DNA of 64,000 nucleotides from Diplocarpon mali. Its lineage: Eukaryota; Ascomycota; Leotiomycetes; Helotiales; Drepanopezizaceae. Positions 39,559 to 52,300 of the stretch are shown piece after piece. Below the pieces are notes generated by a model that was not told the DNA's origin, made no database searches, and saw nothing but the letters and a program-made list of their open reading frames with translations. Position 1 is the stretch's first letter. Every line of letters starts with the position of its first letter. The stretch is taken from the NCBI GenBank assembly GCA_024741835.1, contig JAENRP010000012.1, positions 1 to 64,000 of the forward strand. The letters are read 5' to 3'. A program made the position numbers and the translations under genes.

Positions 39559-40049
39559 TTGATCAGTGGTAGTACCTTTACTATAGATAATAAGGTTATT
39601 AAACTAAAGAATTCTTTTTTGATTTTAAGGAGTACTTAATTGTATTTCCGGCTTACTTTAAATACTAATTCAAATGTATAAAGTAATATCAGTTACTACT
39701 AAAGGGGAAAAGGCAAAAGGTATGCGAATTTAGCTAGAGTTGTTACTTTAAAGGTAGATACTATCCTCTTCTACCTGCGTTCTATTATACATTATAATTA
39801 GGGCAAAACTGGAGTGCAATCGGTATCCCGACTACAATTAGATAATAGCGTAATAATATATAAAATACGACTATATCGGACTTCTTTCGGACCCTATTAA
39901 GGCGTAGAGCAATATCTAGATAATATTAGGAAATAATCGAAGGAGGACTATTAATACTGCTTAATCTAAGGTAACCCTAGATACTAAGGGACCTTAAAAG
40001 GGATATAAGACCCTAGGAGGATCAACTTAGCGAAGAGGCCCTTAGATTA

Positions 40050-41760
40050 AAAGATTAATATATAGAGAACTTTCGGAAGATATTATAAGATAGCAAAAGG
40101 AGAGGGCTATACCTCGCTAAGGACTTTTAAAAGGAATTCTAAGATTAAACAGTTAGCGACTTTAAATCGCTAGATAAGGACGTTTAATAACGCTTAAGGG
40201 ACGACCTTCGGTACTATAGAGTATACGTTTAGCGTAGGAAGGGCGTTTCGATTAGCTAGGCACTTTTCAATATAGTATACTAAGAAGGAAATAAGTAGCT
40301 AAAAGACCAGCTAGAGTTATAGACTTAAGAAGTACTGAACTCGGTTATAGCATAATCTTTAAGATATAGAATAAGGTCTACTTTAGAATTTGCTAAGTCT
40401 ATGCAAATAAGCGAGCTACCCGCTTAAAGGGTTACTATAGCTAAATAGGAGATACTACGCTAAGACTCGCTTTAGCAAAGATACCTTAGATATAATAATA
40501 ACACTTTATAAGATAACTTATATAAAGCAGATACTTTAAGATAAATAATTAAATAGTATAACTTTAAAAGAATACCTTATTAATCCTGATTAGGATAGAC
40601 CTTAGTCTTATAATACTTAAAGATCCCGAATCTAATACTAATGCCGCCGATCTAACTAAGAGACAGATCGTTACTACCTTTTGCTATAAAGAGGGGTTTA
40701 AGAGCGCTTTTAAACCTTAATTGGAGTGACGCTTAACTATCTTAGTATATTATAAAACCTTTGACTTTAGATTAGGCTAAAACCCTTATAAATCTAAGTA
40801 AGATATATATTAAAAAGACTTAATACTTAAGCGGGAAAGATCACTTTGATAAGAAGCTTTATATATTTGCTAATTTATACTAAAGAGCTTTAGTAGACTA
40901 GAGCATATAGTATAGAGCCTTTCTATTTATATTATAAGACTCGGCCTTGATATATTACTATTAGTACTTGTAAAATAAGAACTTCAAGTTTGCTAAGCTA
41001 ATAGAAGCTATTCGGGCCAATTATAAGACTGAAGAGAGAAGTAGCAGATTCTTAAAGAGGTGGTTTCGGCTGACATTTGACCTATTCCGATAAGAAGACT
41101 ATTAAAGGGGGAAACCGATCCTAATCCAACTTAAAAACTATACTAAGAAGCTATAGAACTTGCAATTAGGCTTATATGCTAATATAAAGAACGATCAATC
41201 AATTAGAGATAGGCTTATATAAGGTGTTTTTAGGAATCGGCTATTCTAAATGGCACTTTTTAAGCTATTAGCAACGTTCCTAGCTCTATTAAATAGCTTA
41301 TAGGCTTGCGTAAGAGTAGTTGCCTAAGACGGATTATCTAAACCCTAGCACCTTAGTTCGGCTACTAATAGACCCTAATATCATTTAGCTAAGGAGCAAG
41401 GGCAATCTATAGCGCACTTTTTAAATAGAAAGATAAAGTTTGCCTAAGGTAATAAGAGAGGAATAACCTTCCAATTAAAACTAGGCTATATAAGGTACAT
41501 TATATATTAGAAAAAGGACTGCTATAGTAGCAAGCACTTAAAAGAAGAAAGAGCCGCTTAGAAGTCTTACTATATAGTAAGCCGATGAGTCGAAGGGTAT
41601 AAGCCAATAGATAAAATATATAAGGTATACCTCTTATAAGAAGATAAAAGAGCATATTCGAAAGGTAATAGGACTAATAAGGATAAGTAGGAAACGTCTT
41701 TAAAAGAGGAGGACTAAGCGATTAGCGACCCTAAGGATAGTAATATCAACTTCACTATAG
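40050..41760 (+). pseudogene. copia gag remnant
   Basis: The plus-strand translation shows a helical capsid-like region (for example LIEAIRANYKTEERSSRFLK and KNYTKKL) and, near 41480-41560, a knuckle remnant (KKDCYSSKHLKEERAA). In intact relatives of this copia group the corresponding segment is a Cys/His zinc-binding motif followed by KHTPEER. Many TAG/TAA codons interrupt it. Confidence 0.7.
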
Positions 41761-41899
41761 TATTCTTAACTTCTAACTAGGAATATAACTTAAGAACTAT
41801 GCTTAATTAGCTTGAAAAGCAGAAGGCTAAATACCTCTTAATAATAAAGGTTAATAAACTGATACAAACGGACCCTAAGGTATTTATAATATAGTAGAC

Positions 41900-43330
41900 G
41901 GATCAATTCTTTTAAGGATTCCTAATTAATATAAGTGCTTTAAATAAAAATATAAGAGGAATTAACTAATTTAAAGCCTTATAAAATATATAGGACGCAG
42001 TTCTGGCTCCACTCGGCGCTGAAAAGTATAAAATTACCTTTAGGGCAGGTTTATAAAATGCAATTGGTAAGACAACTATTTAAATACTAGCAGGCCCTAT
42101 AGAGTTCTTAATTGTAAAGGTAGATATACCGTTTTTAATCTACTTATAATAACTCGATAAAATAAGAGCTAAATACAATAATCTGCGCAATTTGCTTATT
42201 ATTAGTAAGGAGAAATACTTAATTATTAGAAAACATAGGCACCTATAGCTCTTACTTAATATAATAGAGCAACTTCTAATAACTTTAAAAGGTATAATCA
42301 ATATATACCACTTAATAGAAATAGAGATCCGAAGGCTATATAAAAGATTTGGACATCCTTTAGTAAAATGCCTTAAATACCTCTTAAACTAAGCCGGTTA
42401 TAATATCAACTCTAGTATTATAGCAAGAGTAAGGGAAATATGCTAATATTATTAACTCTACGCTAACGCTCCTTATAGATTCCGATTTAAGCTATAAGAT
42501 AATATCGACTTTAATTATACTATATATATTGATATTGCTTAATTTAGTAAAAGGAACGCCCTTTATATAATTGATAAAGCGATAGGATTTAGAGCCGTAA
42601 GGTTCTTATAGAAGGGAATAGGAGTACATTCGGCTAACGCAGTATTTCAAGCCCTTAAATTAGCTTAGCTAGATACGTATATTAGACCTTTTGATTTTAT
42701 AATATACGACTATAGTACCAACTTCAACTCAGCAGAGTTTAAAAGCTCTTTAAGATCTATAGGAATAACCTTTAAACTAGTTCCTATAAAGGCGCACTAC
42801 TCTATTAGCAAGGTCGAACGGTATTATCGCCCTTTAAGACGTGCCTTTAAGATAATAATAGCTAAATACCTTTGATTAAGCGATAATAAGAGGTTGTAAA
42901 TAGCTATTAAAGCAGTTAATAATATAGCAGGGCCTAATAGAATGATTCCTACTTTACTCGTTTTTAAGGCATATCTAAGGCTGATTGAACTGGATCTACC
43001 AAATCTATTAGTAGAATAGAGGGTAGCAATAATTAAAAAGGCTATAAAGGAAGTAAGGAAGATCTACGCTATTTATAAGGTTAATAATACTTTAGGCATA
43101 AGAAATGGCCTTAAAACTACTTATATCTATAATTTAAGGCTAAAAGACCTAGTGTTAGTATATTAGGAGAAGGGAGGATAAATAGGCCTATTTAAGTTCC
43201 TAGGCTTAAAGAACGAAACCTATATAGTCGATATTAGCGGTAGAATAAGGCACTTTAGATCGATAAGCGTACGTCTATTCAAAATCAATAATAAAGAAAA
43301 CTACTTAAAGGAAATTAAAGGAACTAAACC
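41900..43330 (+). pseudogene. copia protease, GAG-pre-integrase and integrase remnant
   Basis: A protease-like segment (about 41990-42180) is followed by the GAG-pre-integrase zinc region near 42310-42450 (IEIEIRRLYKRFGHPLVKCL, with a mutated CxxC). The integrase core (about 42500-42870) shows IDFNYTIYIDIA, then YDYSTNF and SKVERYYRPLRRA, which place the three acidic catalytic positions in order. The C-terminal part extends to about 43330 (FRSISVRLFKIN). Broken by RIP-type stops. Confidence 0.82.
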
Positions 43331-43588
43331 CAAGGATCGAACGACTATTAAAAGGGAGTAGAATGCAATTGATATTAATAAAGAAGTAGAGCCCTCTCGC
43401 TTAGCTAAGCCGCAACTTAATAGCTATAAGCAATCGCTAAGAGTAAAGGTTCCCTTTATTAAGTCTATTTCTAGCCTTTTTATAATTAATAATAATTATA
43501 ATATTAAGATATAGATATCCTTTAGAGTAGACGATAAGCTATATATAGCTAAATCAGAGGTATTCCTAATAAAGAAGGAGAATAGGGA

Positions 43589-43593
43589 CTAGG
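43589..43593. repeat. Target-site duplication CTAGG, left copy
   Basis: CTAGG precedes the left 255-bp gypsy LTR and is repeated at 50691-50695 directly after the right LTR. The surrounding copia sequence continues from here to 50696. Confidence 0.92.
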
Positions 43594-43848
43594 TATTACG
43601 GCCGCATTACGTACACGGTTATATCACGTGTTGGTTAGGTGTACGAAGTCAGGTGCCCGCTAAGGTAGTAAGGTGGTTAGATCATATGCACGCTAGTAAA
43701 GCACTTGTACTTATTTTAAAGGAGCTCTACTAGAGACTCTCTTTTCTTCTTTATCTTTTCTTCTTAATTATATAGTATACCTCTTAAGGTAATATAGTTA
43801 GTGTTATTCGATTCTTGCCTTCTATATGCTTAAGAGCAAGTTGTAATA
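43594..43848 (+). repeat. 255-bp gypsy LTR, 5' copy
   Basis: Aligned to 50436-50690 with equal length. The 3' copy ends GTCGTAACA, whereas this copy ends GTTGTAATA, a C-to-T change at the terminal CA. This copy retains more GC at its start (TATTACGGCCGC) than the 3' copy. Confidence 0.92.
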
Positions 43849-45099
43849 TAAGAAAAGATCCACTTAACCTCTGCTAAGAAGCTTGATATCTACTACCTTT
43901 AGAATCGTCATTTCGAACTGCCTTAAGCAACTTGATCTCTTGATCTCGACTTCTATTATAAACTGCCTTAAGCAACTTATATATAGCGCTTAGATCTTAC
44001 TAATCTAGTTTTTAAAGAAAGTTGAAAAACGACCTTTAAATATAAGATCAGCTCGTTTTTTTAACCTCTTACCTCTTCTATTTAGCAAATAGAGATTTAC
44101 CTTCAATTTCAATTTAAAAAAATTTTTTATTTACTATGCCCTTGCTTTGCTAGTATAAGCTGCTACCTAGAGTAGTATAATAGCTTTTCTTTTCTTAACT
44201 TTCTCTCTCCTTTATAAACAACTCTGCACTACTCTTTTTTATTAATAATATACTTGTCGACAACTCTCCTTATACTCTTTAAAGCTCCTTACTCCTTCCT
44301 TTGAAACCCTTGAATATAACTTAACTCTTTAAAGATACCTCTTTGTAAATAAGTTGTTAACCTTCTTTATACTCTTTATCAACCTATACTCGTTGACCTA
44401 TACTTATCGACCTATACTTATTAACTCTTCCTTATACTCTTTAAAGCTTCTTACTCCTTCCTTCGAATATTTAGGTACGAAACTAAGGGACTTATACTTA
44501 TATATATATATAAAGACTTAATCAGCCTTAGTAGGTTATACTATACTATTAAAGACTAAGTCAACTTTAGTAGAGTGATAAGCTTTAGATCCTTGGACCC
44601 TACTTCCTTAGATTTGTATTATACCTTTAAGTAACCTTATTATAACTCCTGATTAGTAAAGAGAAGTGATCTTAAAGTAAAACCTTCTTTCTTAAGATCT
44701 ATAAACCTATAATACCTTAATATATACTCTATTAGAAGGCTTTAAGAACGTATATAGCTCTATTTATACTAATCTTCCCCCTTTTGAATAAGTCATTATT
44801 TAGTATTAAGTCCCTTTAAATTAAACTAAATAATATAAAGAGAGTTAGTACTTATAACCTTTAATCTTATGCTACTTAGGAGAAGTAAAAGGTTAACCGC
44901 ACCTCTACTACCAGGCCTTACTGCTACTAGTTCTATAGGCCTTATTGCTAACCTTGGCCTTAGAGATATTCCCTCTCTTAAGCCTACTTAAGAAGAAACC
45001 TCCCTTAGTACTAATTTCACTCTTAGGCCCAGACTATAAGTAGATTCTCGAAATACTTCCCTTTTATCGATTAAAGTTAAGGAAGAACTAATGTCTACT

Positions 45100-46130
45100 C
45101 CTATTATATTAGCCCCTCTTTTCTTAGCTACTTAGTAGGCTGAAATCGCAAACCTTATTAGCGCTGCTATAGCCGCTGCTCTTTAAAATAATGCTGCCGC
45201 CCCTTCTTTCCTAAGTGCTAGCCCTTAGAATACTCAGTTCCTTACCGCCGACTTACTACCTCCCTTAGACTATTACCTCTTAATTATTAGACCTTTAGTC
45301 TTAGCTATCGACCCCTATTAAATTAAGTACCTTTAAACCTATTTTAGTAATTACTAAGGCGAAATTACTTATAATACTTAGAAGATAGCTATAAAGGTAT
45401 TCATTTAAGAGTATTTAAGCAACTTTACTTTAAGAGAGAATTAGATTACTGCCTACTTTAAGTGTATAATAGGTGAAGTTTAAAACCTGATCTTATAATA
45501 TATAAATCCTATCTTTGCTAGTAAGTTTATATATGCTATTAATATCCTTAGGGTCTTAGATTAGAGGTTCTTTAACTATAACTACGTTTAGTTTGCTAAG
45601 CTTAAATATAGCAGGCTAATTATAGGTTTATTATCATATAATAAGTTCTAATTTAAGTTTATTACCTTTGCTATAGCTAGAAAGATCGATTAGTCTTGCT
45701 AGTTCGATAATATTTATAAAAAGGTTTCTCTAGCTTTAAAGAACGACCTTTAAGTAAAGAAGTATAAAATGAATAATGATTATACTACTTTAGATGAGTT
45801 CTTAGCTATTGCAGACTGTAAGGCCTATAATATCAAGTAAGAAGAGGCCTATAACGCTTAATAAGTCGCCCTTGCCGTCGCGTTCTTTCTTTTGAAGGAC
45901 CGCGTCCCTAGCATACTGAAAAGGGAGTTATAGAGACCTATTGCTATAGCTACCTCCTTAGCTCCTTGCACTTATTCCCCTTTGCCAGCGACTTACTAAG
46001 AAAGGTCTGCTAGCCTAAAGCCGTCATCTGGTCTCTACTATAACTGCAGAGCCCTTAGTCACTATATAATAGACTGCCTAAAGCTAAAGAAGCAAGGCGA
46101 GTTTATAATAGCTAAAGTTAAGATGGAAAA
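45100..46130 (+). pseudogene. gypsy gag remnant (first nested element)
   Basis: A retrotransposon capsid-like region with RIP stops leads to a well preserved zinc knuckle CYNCRALSHYIIDC-like segment near 46035-46080 (CxxC-x4-H-x4-C with the first Cys changed to Tyr), followed by KLKKQGEFIIAKVKMEND. Confidence 0.78.
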
Positions 46131-46179
46131 TGACTTACTATTAGGAAATTGCTAAGCTATAGCAAAGACTCCTATTATA

Positions 46180-49100
46180 ATATAGGTTACAATTTGTAAA
46201 AAGACTTAGATTTTAATTCCCGCCTATTAATAGGCGGCTGCTAATTCTTGATTCCTATAGAACTAGCTTGAAATGGATTATTTATTAAAATAGTTGCTTA
46301 TATTAATAGTAGAGCTAATATTTTCGGTATTATTAAGACGTTTCTAGTATACTAGCTCTTTTAAAGACTTGGGGTGAAGTTTATTAAACTACTTAAACCG
46401 ATTACTCTTACTAGCTATAATAGCCTTAAGAGAGAAACTATTCGATTTGCTATCTTACTTATACTTATAATTGATAGGCGATGAATAAACTTCCCTTTTC
46501 TAATTATAAGCTTAGGAGCAATTGACATTTTGATTAATAGGAAGTTCCTAAAGTACTATGACTTTAAATAGTCCTATAGAAGGGGAAAAAACAGCATCTC
46601 TTAGCCTAAGGATATGCCTATTATCCTTTACTTTAATTGACGCGTACTAATCGATCTCTTATAGCTAATAAAACCCCTAATAGCTTAGTAAGATATCGAT
46701 TATTAAGCTGCTATAATAGACGCTAAGGATAAAGACCTTAGAATGGCCTAAGCCTAGCTCTTGGTACTAGCAAGCATTAACGCCTTGAATTCCACTCCTA
46801 GTCCTGGCCTGCGAATAAAACCTACTAATTCGATTCCTACTCCTATAGCCTTTTGCAGACCTAGGGATAGTAGTTTCTTTAGAGATTTGAAAAGAGATCT
46901 GAACTATATAAAGAAGGCCTTGCTAAGAGTATTAAACCCCTTGCTCCCTCTCTTAGCAAAGAGGAATGCTACTCTAAAGCCAGCTTGCTAAATCAGCCTA
47001 ATCTTAGCCTTAGCAATCGGCGCCCTTTACTATTGCTTTACAATTAAGGTAAGACAAGCTATATAAACTTAAGAACCAGCGCTTAAAGAGTTTATATTTG
47101 TAAGCTCTATTTATAATTTAAATTAAGAAATCAATTGCTAAGAATCGGTTGGATAAGCTGAAATTAGCTCCCTTGGCCTTAGTTTAGCATTGCAAGCTAA
47201 GTATAAGAGTAATAATAAGCTAATAGATTAGAAGCTCTTGCTTTAGTATACTAAGTTCAAGAATATCTTTAGTCGCTAGGCCTTTGACTAATTGCTAGAA
47301 CCTAAGCTAAGGGTAGATTATAAAATTGAGCTAATAAGCGAAAACAACTTGATAATCGAACCCCTTTATTGCTTTATTGATAAATAGCTCTTAAAGGTCA
47401 AGAGCTATATTCTTAAGAACTTGTATAAAGGATTTATCAAAGCTTTAAGTTCCCCTTAGGTAGCCCTAATCCTCTTTATTAGAAAAGCTAATAGCTCCTT
47501 ACATTTATATATTAACTATTAGAAACTAAACGCCTTAATAAAGAAAGACCCCTACCTGATTCCCTTTATTAATAAGATAATAGCATATATATTAAAAGCT
47601 TGTATTTTTATAAAAATCGATATATAATAAGCCTTTTACTATATTTGCATATTAGCTAACGCTAAGGACCTAACTACCTTTTATATATGCTATAGGACTT
47701 ATAAGTATAAGGTTTTGCCATTTAGGCTAATAAATAGGCCTGCTACCTTTTAAAGGTTTATTAATAATATTCTCCTTAAGTACCTTAACGATTTCTACTC
47801 TGCCTATTTAAATAATATTCTAATCTATTTAGAAAACTCCTTTGATTATAAGATTCATATTAAGAAGATCTTAGGAATTCTCTAATGCTATAGCCTTTAA
47901 GTAGATATTAAGAAAAGTAAGTTCGGGGTTATTAAGATTAGGTTCCTAGGGTTTATTATCAGAGTTTATAAAATTGAGGTAGACCCTAATAAGGTCTTAG
48001 TTATTTAAGAGTAGAAATACGCTAAGAATATATATAGTATATAGAGCTTCCTAGAGTTTTATAACTTCTATCAAAGGTTCATTTAAGGCTATAGTTATAT
48101 CTGCCGACCTTTAATAGCTCTTATAAGAAATATTCCTTTTGATTTTAATAACGCTTATTAAAAAGCTTAGGAAGCTCTACGCTTAAGGCTTTAAATAACC
48201 CCGATTTTATGCTACTATTACCCTTAGAAGCAGATAAGGCTTGAGACCGACGCCTCTGATAGCGTAGTCGCTAGTGTACTCTCTTAACTTTAGGAAGACG
48301 AGAACTACTACCTAATTAGGTACTTCTTAAAGATAATAAATAATATTAAGCTGAATTACCCTATTTATAATAAGGAGCTCTTAGCGATTTTTAGATCGTT
48401 CTACTAGTATAAGGCAGAGCTACTTAGGGCTTAGAAAATAGTATATATATATATAGATCATAAGGCCTTTGAGTACTTTATAATAACTAAGGACTTAATA
48501 GCCTGGCAGGCTCGCTAGGCGGAGTTCTTTATTAATTTCAACTTCCTTATTATATATCAAATAGGTATAACGAATATGCTGGCTAATACACTCTTATATT
48601 AAGACCAGGAGCTGACCCCTCTTAAGGCTAGGAAATGAGCTTTATGCTACTAGTAGCTCTTACCTAACGATAAGCTCTCTATAGAAGTACTTGCTACTAA
48701 AGGCGATTCTACTCCTAGGCCTGGCCTACGAGTGACTTTAGCGTAGGTCGATTCCACTCCTAGGCCTGGCCTATAAGTAATAACTATGCCAATTGCGCTA
48801 ATAGAGGCACTTGCCGACCTAATATCTAGGGTCGAGTATAATATAGTAAGCTACTATATTATCAATAAGGTCATTTAAGCTAATAAGACCTCCCTTAAGC
48901 TATAGAAGTTCTGAGATAAGGCGCAGAGCTATAGCCTCGACTATGAACTTAGCTAAGGCAAACTCTTCTTCTAAGGTAGACTTATTATGCTATCCCAACC
49001 TCCCGAACTGCAAATAGCCCTGATTTATTATATGCATAAGCAACCTTGCGTTATATACGCTGGAATTAGGAAAATAAGGCTTCTAGTAGGAAGAAAATAC

Positions 49101-50420
49101 TATTAGAAAAGTCTTAGTAGCAATATTAGCACTTATATCTAGAACTATTATTATTTAAGAATAAAAGCTTATTATAATAAGACCCTAGGTTTCTTATAAC
49201 CCTTGCTAATTCCTGAACAAGCTTACTAACACTTAATAATAGATTTTATAAAGCTTCCGCTTAATAAACTTAGTTATAATTTTACCCTTATAATTATCAA
49301 TAGGTTATTAAAGAAGGCAGTTTCAGTTCTATACTATAATTCGATCGACGCAAAAGGCCTTGCAGAGTTATTTTTAATTCATTAGATATGCCATTTTAAT
49401 ATACCCGACTCGATTCTATTAAATAGAGGCGCCTAATTCGTCTCTTCCTTTTAAAAAGAACTCTATCAGATACTAAGTACAAAGGTTAAGCTAACTATAG
49501 CCTATAACCCTAATGTCAACGGCTAAACTAAGATTATAAACTAGTATTTAAAATAACGCCTTAGACCGTTTTACTTATACTACTAAGACAATTAGAGTCG
49601 TCTCTTACCTTTGATAGATATTGCCCAATTAACCTTACCTTACAAATCCCTAGGGCAAATTTCCCCTTTCTAAGTGCTAAACGGCTATAAAGCTTGCTCC
49701 TCTTGGAATTTAATTAACCTAGAACCTCTATAGATAGCAAATAAGAGAGTAAATCGTAAAACGGCGCTTTGCATAGCTACTAGAGCTTAAAAAGTAGTCT
49801 AATTCGCTCAATTATCTCTTTAAGTATAATAAGCTAAAATGAAATAGCTTACAGATCTCTATTGCCAGCTAGTTAATTAGACTATAGGAGATAATATGCT
49901 AATTAGTACTAAAAATTAGAAACTGGACCGGCCGAGCCGAAAGCTCTCTAACAAGTAGTACAGCCTAGTAAAAGTACTAGAAAAGCTAGGAGAAAGCTAA
50001 AAGCTACAATTGCCTAATTTACTCCATTTGATCTACCTTATATTCCACTCCTACTTACTGCGAAAATACGTTCCTAACCCTTTACTAGGCTAAGCTTAGG
50101 AACCTCCGGCTTTAATTAAAGTATTGCCAAAATAAGAGGAATAAAAGATAGAAGAAATAATTAGATCTTATATTTAAGCTAAGAAGCTCGAATATCAGAT
50201 TAAGTAGAAAGGAGCTAATAAAGACCTTGAATAATACCTATACTCTAATGCTATAATAGCACCGCATGCTATTCAAGACTTCTATTTAAAAAACCCTTAA
50301 GCTAAAGGGCTACTAAAGGCGCTATCAAGCTGGCTTAAGTCATATAATAATAGAGTTAACGATTATAGGGACTTAAAGGATAATACGCCTATAGATATAA
50401 CTGCGCAAGCGCAGTTTTTC
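46180..50420 (+). pseudogene. gypsy pol remnant (first nested element)
   Basis: Protease about 46200-46700; reverse transcriptase about 47370-47960 with LPFRLINRPATF and the mutated active-site motif YLNNILIYL (normally YLDDILIYS); RNase H about 48200-48620 (LETDASDS and YIDHKAFEYF); integrase about 49080-49850 (HLIIDFIKLPLNKLSYNFTL, NRGAQFVSSF, AYNPNVNGQT); a chromodomain-like end about 49990-50280. The active-site Asp residues are lost to G-to-A changes, so pol is inactive. Confidence 0.85.
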
Positions 50421-50435
50421 AAAGGGGGGAGGTAG

Positions 50436-50690
50436 TATTACAGCTATATTATATATATAATTATATCATATATTAGTTAGGTGCACGAAGTCAGGTGCCT
50501 GCTAAGGTAGTAAGGTAGCTAGATCATATGCATGCTAGTAAAGCACTTATACTTATTCTAAAGGAGCTCTACTAAAGACTTTCTTTTCTTCTTTATCTTT
50601 TCTTCTTAATTATATAGCGTACCTCTTGAGGTAATACAGTCAGTGTCATTCGATTCTCGCCTTTTGTACGCTTGAGAGCGAGTCGTAACA
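50436..50690 (+). repeat. 255-bp gypsy LTR, 3' copy
   Basis: Direct repeat of 43594-43848, followed at once by the duplicated CTAGG (50691-50695) and then by resumed copia pol sequence. Confidence 0.92.
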
Positions 50691-50695
50691 CTAGG

Positions 50696-51680
50696 AATTA
50701 TCGCAGAAGCTATAGGCAAAAGGCAAGATTACCACTCTTAGGCGCCCTTTCTAGCAATCTCGCCTAAAGGAGTACTAAGGGCTAATGAATAAAGGGGTAT
50801 TTATACTAATAAATAAAAATGACCCTATTATAAAAGGCAAGAGGATCTTTAAATTGAGAATAGTTAATAAGATAAAGGGGAAGGAGATAGATTACCTATT
50901 TAAGAAATCACGCTTGATTATATAAGCTTAGAATAATACTAGTAAGAAGGAGGAAGGTATAATCACTTAATCTCTAACTATTTAATAAGCAAGCTAATGC
51001 CTTTTAGTATTACTTTTAGCATTAATCTAGGAATACTTTAAAGAATAAGGTAAGAAGGGCATCCTTAGCCTATAGGATATTATATAAGCGTATACTTAAG
51101 CAGCTTCGAAGCTACTATGCGATATATTTATATTTCCTTTATAAGATATCGCTAAGCTATTCCTTATAGGTACGGTCTTTAAAGTGGTACTGCTGCTTTA
51201 TAGCATTCCCGAATTAGGAAATCACTAGTTTAGCACCTACTATAAGCACTATTATAGCAATCTCAATATGGCTAACTTAACTTATAACCCCTATCTATTA
51301 TTAACCTTAAGCACTTTTCCCTTTTTTAGTATAGTAGGAATATAAATAGACGATACTTTAATACTTAGAGAAGTAGACTTTTTAAAAAAGGAGGAGGACG
51401 AGATTAAAAGGGTAGGATTCCTTATAAAGCTAATATAATACCTATTAAGTACCGAATTACTAGCTTTTAATAGGTATATTATTTCTTAGGAAGGGGATAT
51501 AGTATATATGCGATAAAAGGGCCAGGGCTAAAGGCTGGAATTAGTCGATACTTCTTAAGAGGGCTATAAGTAATAATACTTAAAGTAGAGAGTAAAAGGA
51601 GCTTATTTAGCTATAATCTGCTAGCTAAAAGCTTCCTTTGATTTATCAACTATAGCCTAATACTAAAATCCGATAGTTTA
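50696..51680 (+). pseudogene. copia reverse transcriptase remnant
   Basis: The copia reading resumes after the nested element: MNKGVFILINKND near 50787, FKLRIVNKIKGKEIDYLF, KKSRLII, then the active-site segment IDDTLIL near 51345-51365 (copia usually has a DD pair here), and KGQGXRLELVDTS (X marks a stop) near 51520. In copia elements this follows integrase, as it does once the inserted gypsy element is ignored. Confidence 0.82.
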
Positions 51681-51739
51681 AGATGCAGAGAATTTGAATA
51701 AGCGACTTAAGTGGATTTGAAATAACCTTAAAAGAGGCC

Positions 51740-52300
51740 TAACCTACCTTGCTATTAATTTGCAGAACGCTAAACTATTCGCATTTATTAATAGATCTTT
51801 TGCTAATAATAAGGATTTAAGCTCATAGATCGGCTATATTATCGTACTAGCTACTAAAGAGGAAGGAGAATCGCAGTTTACTTTAAAAGGCAATATTCTA
51901 TACTATAGCTTAATAAAGTATAAGAGAGTGACAAGAGCTATACTAGCCTTTAAACTGTATGCTATAGTAGCGGGTATTGATATGCTGGTTTCTATAGCTA
52001 TAACGATTGATATAGTAATAGCTAAGCTAAGTCTACCCCGCCTCCCTACTATTGTATATATAGATTCCCTCTCCTTATATAAGTGTATTATTAAATTAGG
52101 CATTATAAAGGAGAAGCGATTGATAATTGATATAATAGCTATTCGACAATCGTATAAGAATAGGGAGCTTATAAAGATACGTTAGATCGATGGCACTAGC
52201 AACCCTGCTGATGCTATAATAAAAGCTAATCTAAATTAGGCCCTTTAGCAACTGGTAGATACTAATTCGATAACTATTAAGAAGGAGGGATAGGTACAAA
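51740..52300 (+). pseudogene. copia RNase H remnant
   Basis: The best preserved part of the copia element. LFAFINRSFANNKDLS begins near 51775, IKYKRVTRAILAFKLYAIVA near 51920 and PTIVYIDSLSLYKCIIKLG near 52045, then KEKRLIIDIIAIRQSYKNRE and IDGTSNPADAIIKA to about 52230. An 85-codon stretch (51928-52185) is uninterrupted. Asp and Glu positions typical of copia RNase H are mostly kept. Confidence 0.85.

Larger units (their letters stand above)
43594..50690 (+). mobile_element. Ty3/gypsy retrotransposon nested in the copia element
   Basis: 7,097 bp, with 255-bp LTRs (43594-43848, 50436-50690) and TSD CTAGG. Plus-strand order is a ~1.2-kb leader, gag with zinc knuckle, protease, reverse transcriptase, RNase H, integrase, then a chromodomain-like tail, which is Ty3/gypsy (chromovirus) order. 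A polypurine tract AAAGGGGGGAGG sits just before the 3' LTR (50421-50432). It landed in the copia element between integrase and reverse transcriptase. TAG/TAA codons break every domain. Confidence 0.93.

Noticed and set aside
46761..46991. 76-codon plus-strand frame in the first gypsy element
   Set aside because: Lies within the degraded pol sequence, between the protease and reverse transcriptase regions; a surviving open patch, not a separate gene.
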